Positions 4,844 to 5,316 of a stretch of DNA of 5,316 nt are shown one piece after another (the first letter of the stretch is position 1; each line of letters begins with the position of its first letter). Where the stretch lies: the NCBI GenBank assembly GCA_036380435.1, contig DASVES010000367.1:1-5316 (forward strand). Direction: 5' to 3'. The DNA is from DASQDT01 sp036380435. Its GTDB lineage: Bacteria > Acidobacteriota > Blastocatellia > Pyrinomonadales > Pyrinomonadaceae. A program made the position numbers and the translations under genes. The notes under the pieces were generated by a model. It was not told the DNA's origin. It did no database searches and worked only from the letters and a program-made list of their open reading frames with translations.

Positions 4844-5316
4844 ATCCGTTTGAGCACCCAGAGCGAAACCTCCGGCGTGAATGGGGTCAAATTCGGTGAA
4901 CCCTTAGCAGTCAGGCTGATGGCAACACCGAGCTAAGTTTGGAGGATTTGTTCCTGCCGCGATAGGTCGGGGTGAATGCATGACAGTTGGGACAAAGTAG
5001 CCGCAAGTTAGAGAGTTGGTTATCGGAGCGATTGCCGTCGATGTGATCCAGCTCCAGAGGGATTGGTTTTCCGAGCCATTCCGTCTGGCCACAGTCGGAA
5101 CACACCGGAGCAAACAGCCCCTCGGAAATGAGCCTGCTTTTTAACTTGTAAGAGCTTATCTGAAGCTCGTTGCTCAAGTACTTTTGCAGCGGCTGTTTTG
5201 GGCCGATTGTCCTGCCTTTATTCCAAAGTTGTCCGGTGAAGTGGGAAGTGTCCAGGTTAAAGTGCTCAATAGCCCTTTTCAGAACGTGGTAATTCCCACC
5301 GTAAGGAGCGACGCCA
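4844..5316 (+). ncRNA. Group I intron (IC3-type) in tRNA-Leu(UAA), 3' part outside window
   Basis: This is a self-splicing ribozyme by structure. P1: exon bases C4841-U4842-U4843 pair with G4852-A4853-G4854, giving the required U-G pair at the splice site. P2 is a hairpin at about 4856-4879 (CAC with GTG, GAG with CTC). The 5' strand of P3 is about 4881-4888. J3/4 is AAA (4889-4891). P4 pairs 4893-4898 with 4926-4931 (TCGGTG/CACCGA). P5 pairs 4901-4902 with 4921-4922 and extends as TTAGC/GCTGA (4904-4908 with 4915-4919). The blocks TTGAGC, GAAACCT, TCAAATTC, GAACCC, GGCAA and GAGC follow the same order as in plastid and cyanobacterial trnL introns. After the 5' strand of P6 (from about 4933) the expected short loop is replaced by an antisense HNH gene. 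P7, P8, P9 and the terminal G must lie past the edge. Confidence 0.85.
4911..5316 (-). CDS. HNH homing endonuclease, antisense within the group I intron (5' partial)
   Basis: The open frame runs from the window edge (first full codon at 5315) for 134 residues to a TGA at 4911-4913; its start lies outside. Visible residues 1-34 (GGNYHVLKRAIEHFNLDTSHFTGQ) match the N-terminal segment of phage and intron HNH proteins, which suggests a DNA-binding part. The HNH domain spans about 70-122: zinc Cys pairs C72/C75 (CSDC) and C108/C111 (CPNC), catalytic D90-H91 (LELDHIDGN), N103 and H112. A 12-residue tail follows GRN. It presumably nicks or cuts intronless trnL alleles to spread the intron. It is encoded opposite to the intron RNA, and its last codons are antisense to P4, P5 and P6. 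Treating the TTG at 5177 as the start would drop the clearly conserved upstream segment, so that start is rejected. Confidence 0.88.
   Translation of the reverse strand, partial: GVAPYGGNYHVLKRAIEHFNLDTSHFTGQLWNKGRTIGPKQPLQKYLSNELQISSYKLKSRLISEGLFAPVCSDCGQTEWLGKPIPLELDHIDGNRSDNQLSNLRLLCPNCHAFTPTYRGRNKSSKLSSVLPSA

Noticed and set aside
4836..4848. Intact or decayed tRNA anticodon arm (CGGA-CTTA-TCCG hairpin)
   Set aside because: The 4-base loop is not an anticodon loop, and the sequence after it matches the trnL group I intron blocks rather than a variable arm and T-arm.
4904..5113. Second minus-strand frame of 69 codons inside the HNH gene
   Set aside because: It overlaps the HNH domain in another frame and has no family motifs.

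Overview
The window is GC-rich, dense, bacterial chromosomal DNA. Its gene set and protein style (a Hanks-type kinase N-terminus, an archaeal/Deinococcus-like LeuB, a secreted M28 protein, many GTG starts) suggest Acidobacteriota, perhaps Blastocatellia. That placement is an inference from gene style, not a marker-based assignment.

Nearly all protein genes lie on the minus strand and read from right to left. First comes a Fur-family repressor (ATG at 4667, stop at 4149), followed at once by a near-perfect 40-bp-arm hairpin built of 7-nt AT-rich units (4061-4147). Next is a tight cluster: a [2Fe-2S] ferredoxin with a long C-terminal tail (3981-3391), a secreted M28-fold protein that looks more like a glutaminyl cyclase than an aminopeptidase (3388-2351, starting 2 nt after the ferredoxin stop), a LeuB-type dehydrogenase (2327-1257), and a small membrane protein of unknown function (1198-449). 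A strong intrinsic terminator (386-430) closes the unit. Left of it is the N-terminus of a Ser/Thr kinase (297-34) that loses homology after about 33 residues and runs into a palindrome-rich stretch at the left edge, so it is probably a broken gene joined to a repeat element.

The most interesting part is the right end. On the plus strand, behind a good promoter, lies the 5' half of a tRNA-Leu(UAA) gene (4810-4843), interrupted after the first anticodon base at the classical trnL intron site. The following sequence carries the hallmarks of the trnL group I (IC3-type) intron: a U-G pair at the splice site, P2, P4, P5 and the conserved blocks shared with plastid and cyanobacterial trnL introns. 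Instead of a short P6 loop, the intron contains an HNH endonuclease gene on the OPPOSITE strand, whose stop codon sits inside the P5 loop of the ribozyme. The endonuclease start, the rest of the intron and the 3' tRNA exon lie beyond the right edge.

Functionally, the Fur gene plausibly senses iron or zinc next to an iron-sulfur protein, but no clear Fur box is visible. The dense spacing suggests that ferredoxin, cyclase-like protein and LeuB are co-transcribed, without an obvious shared pathway.
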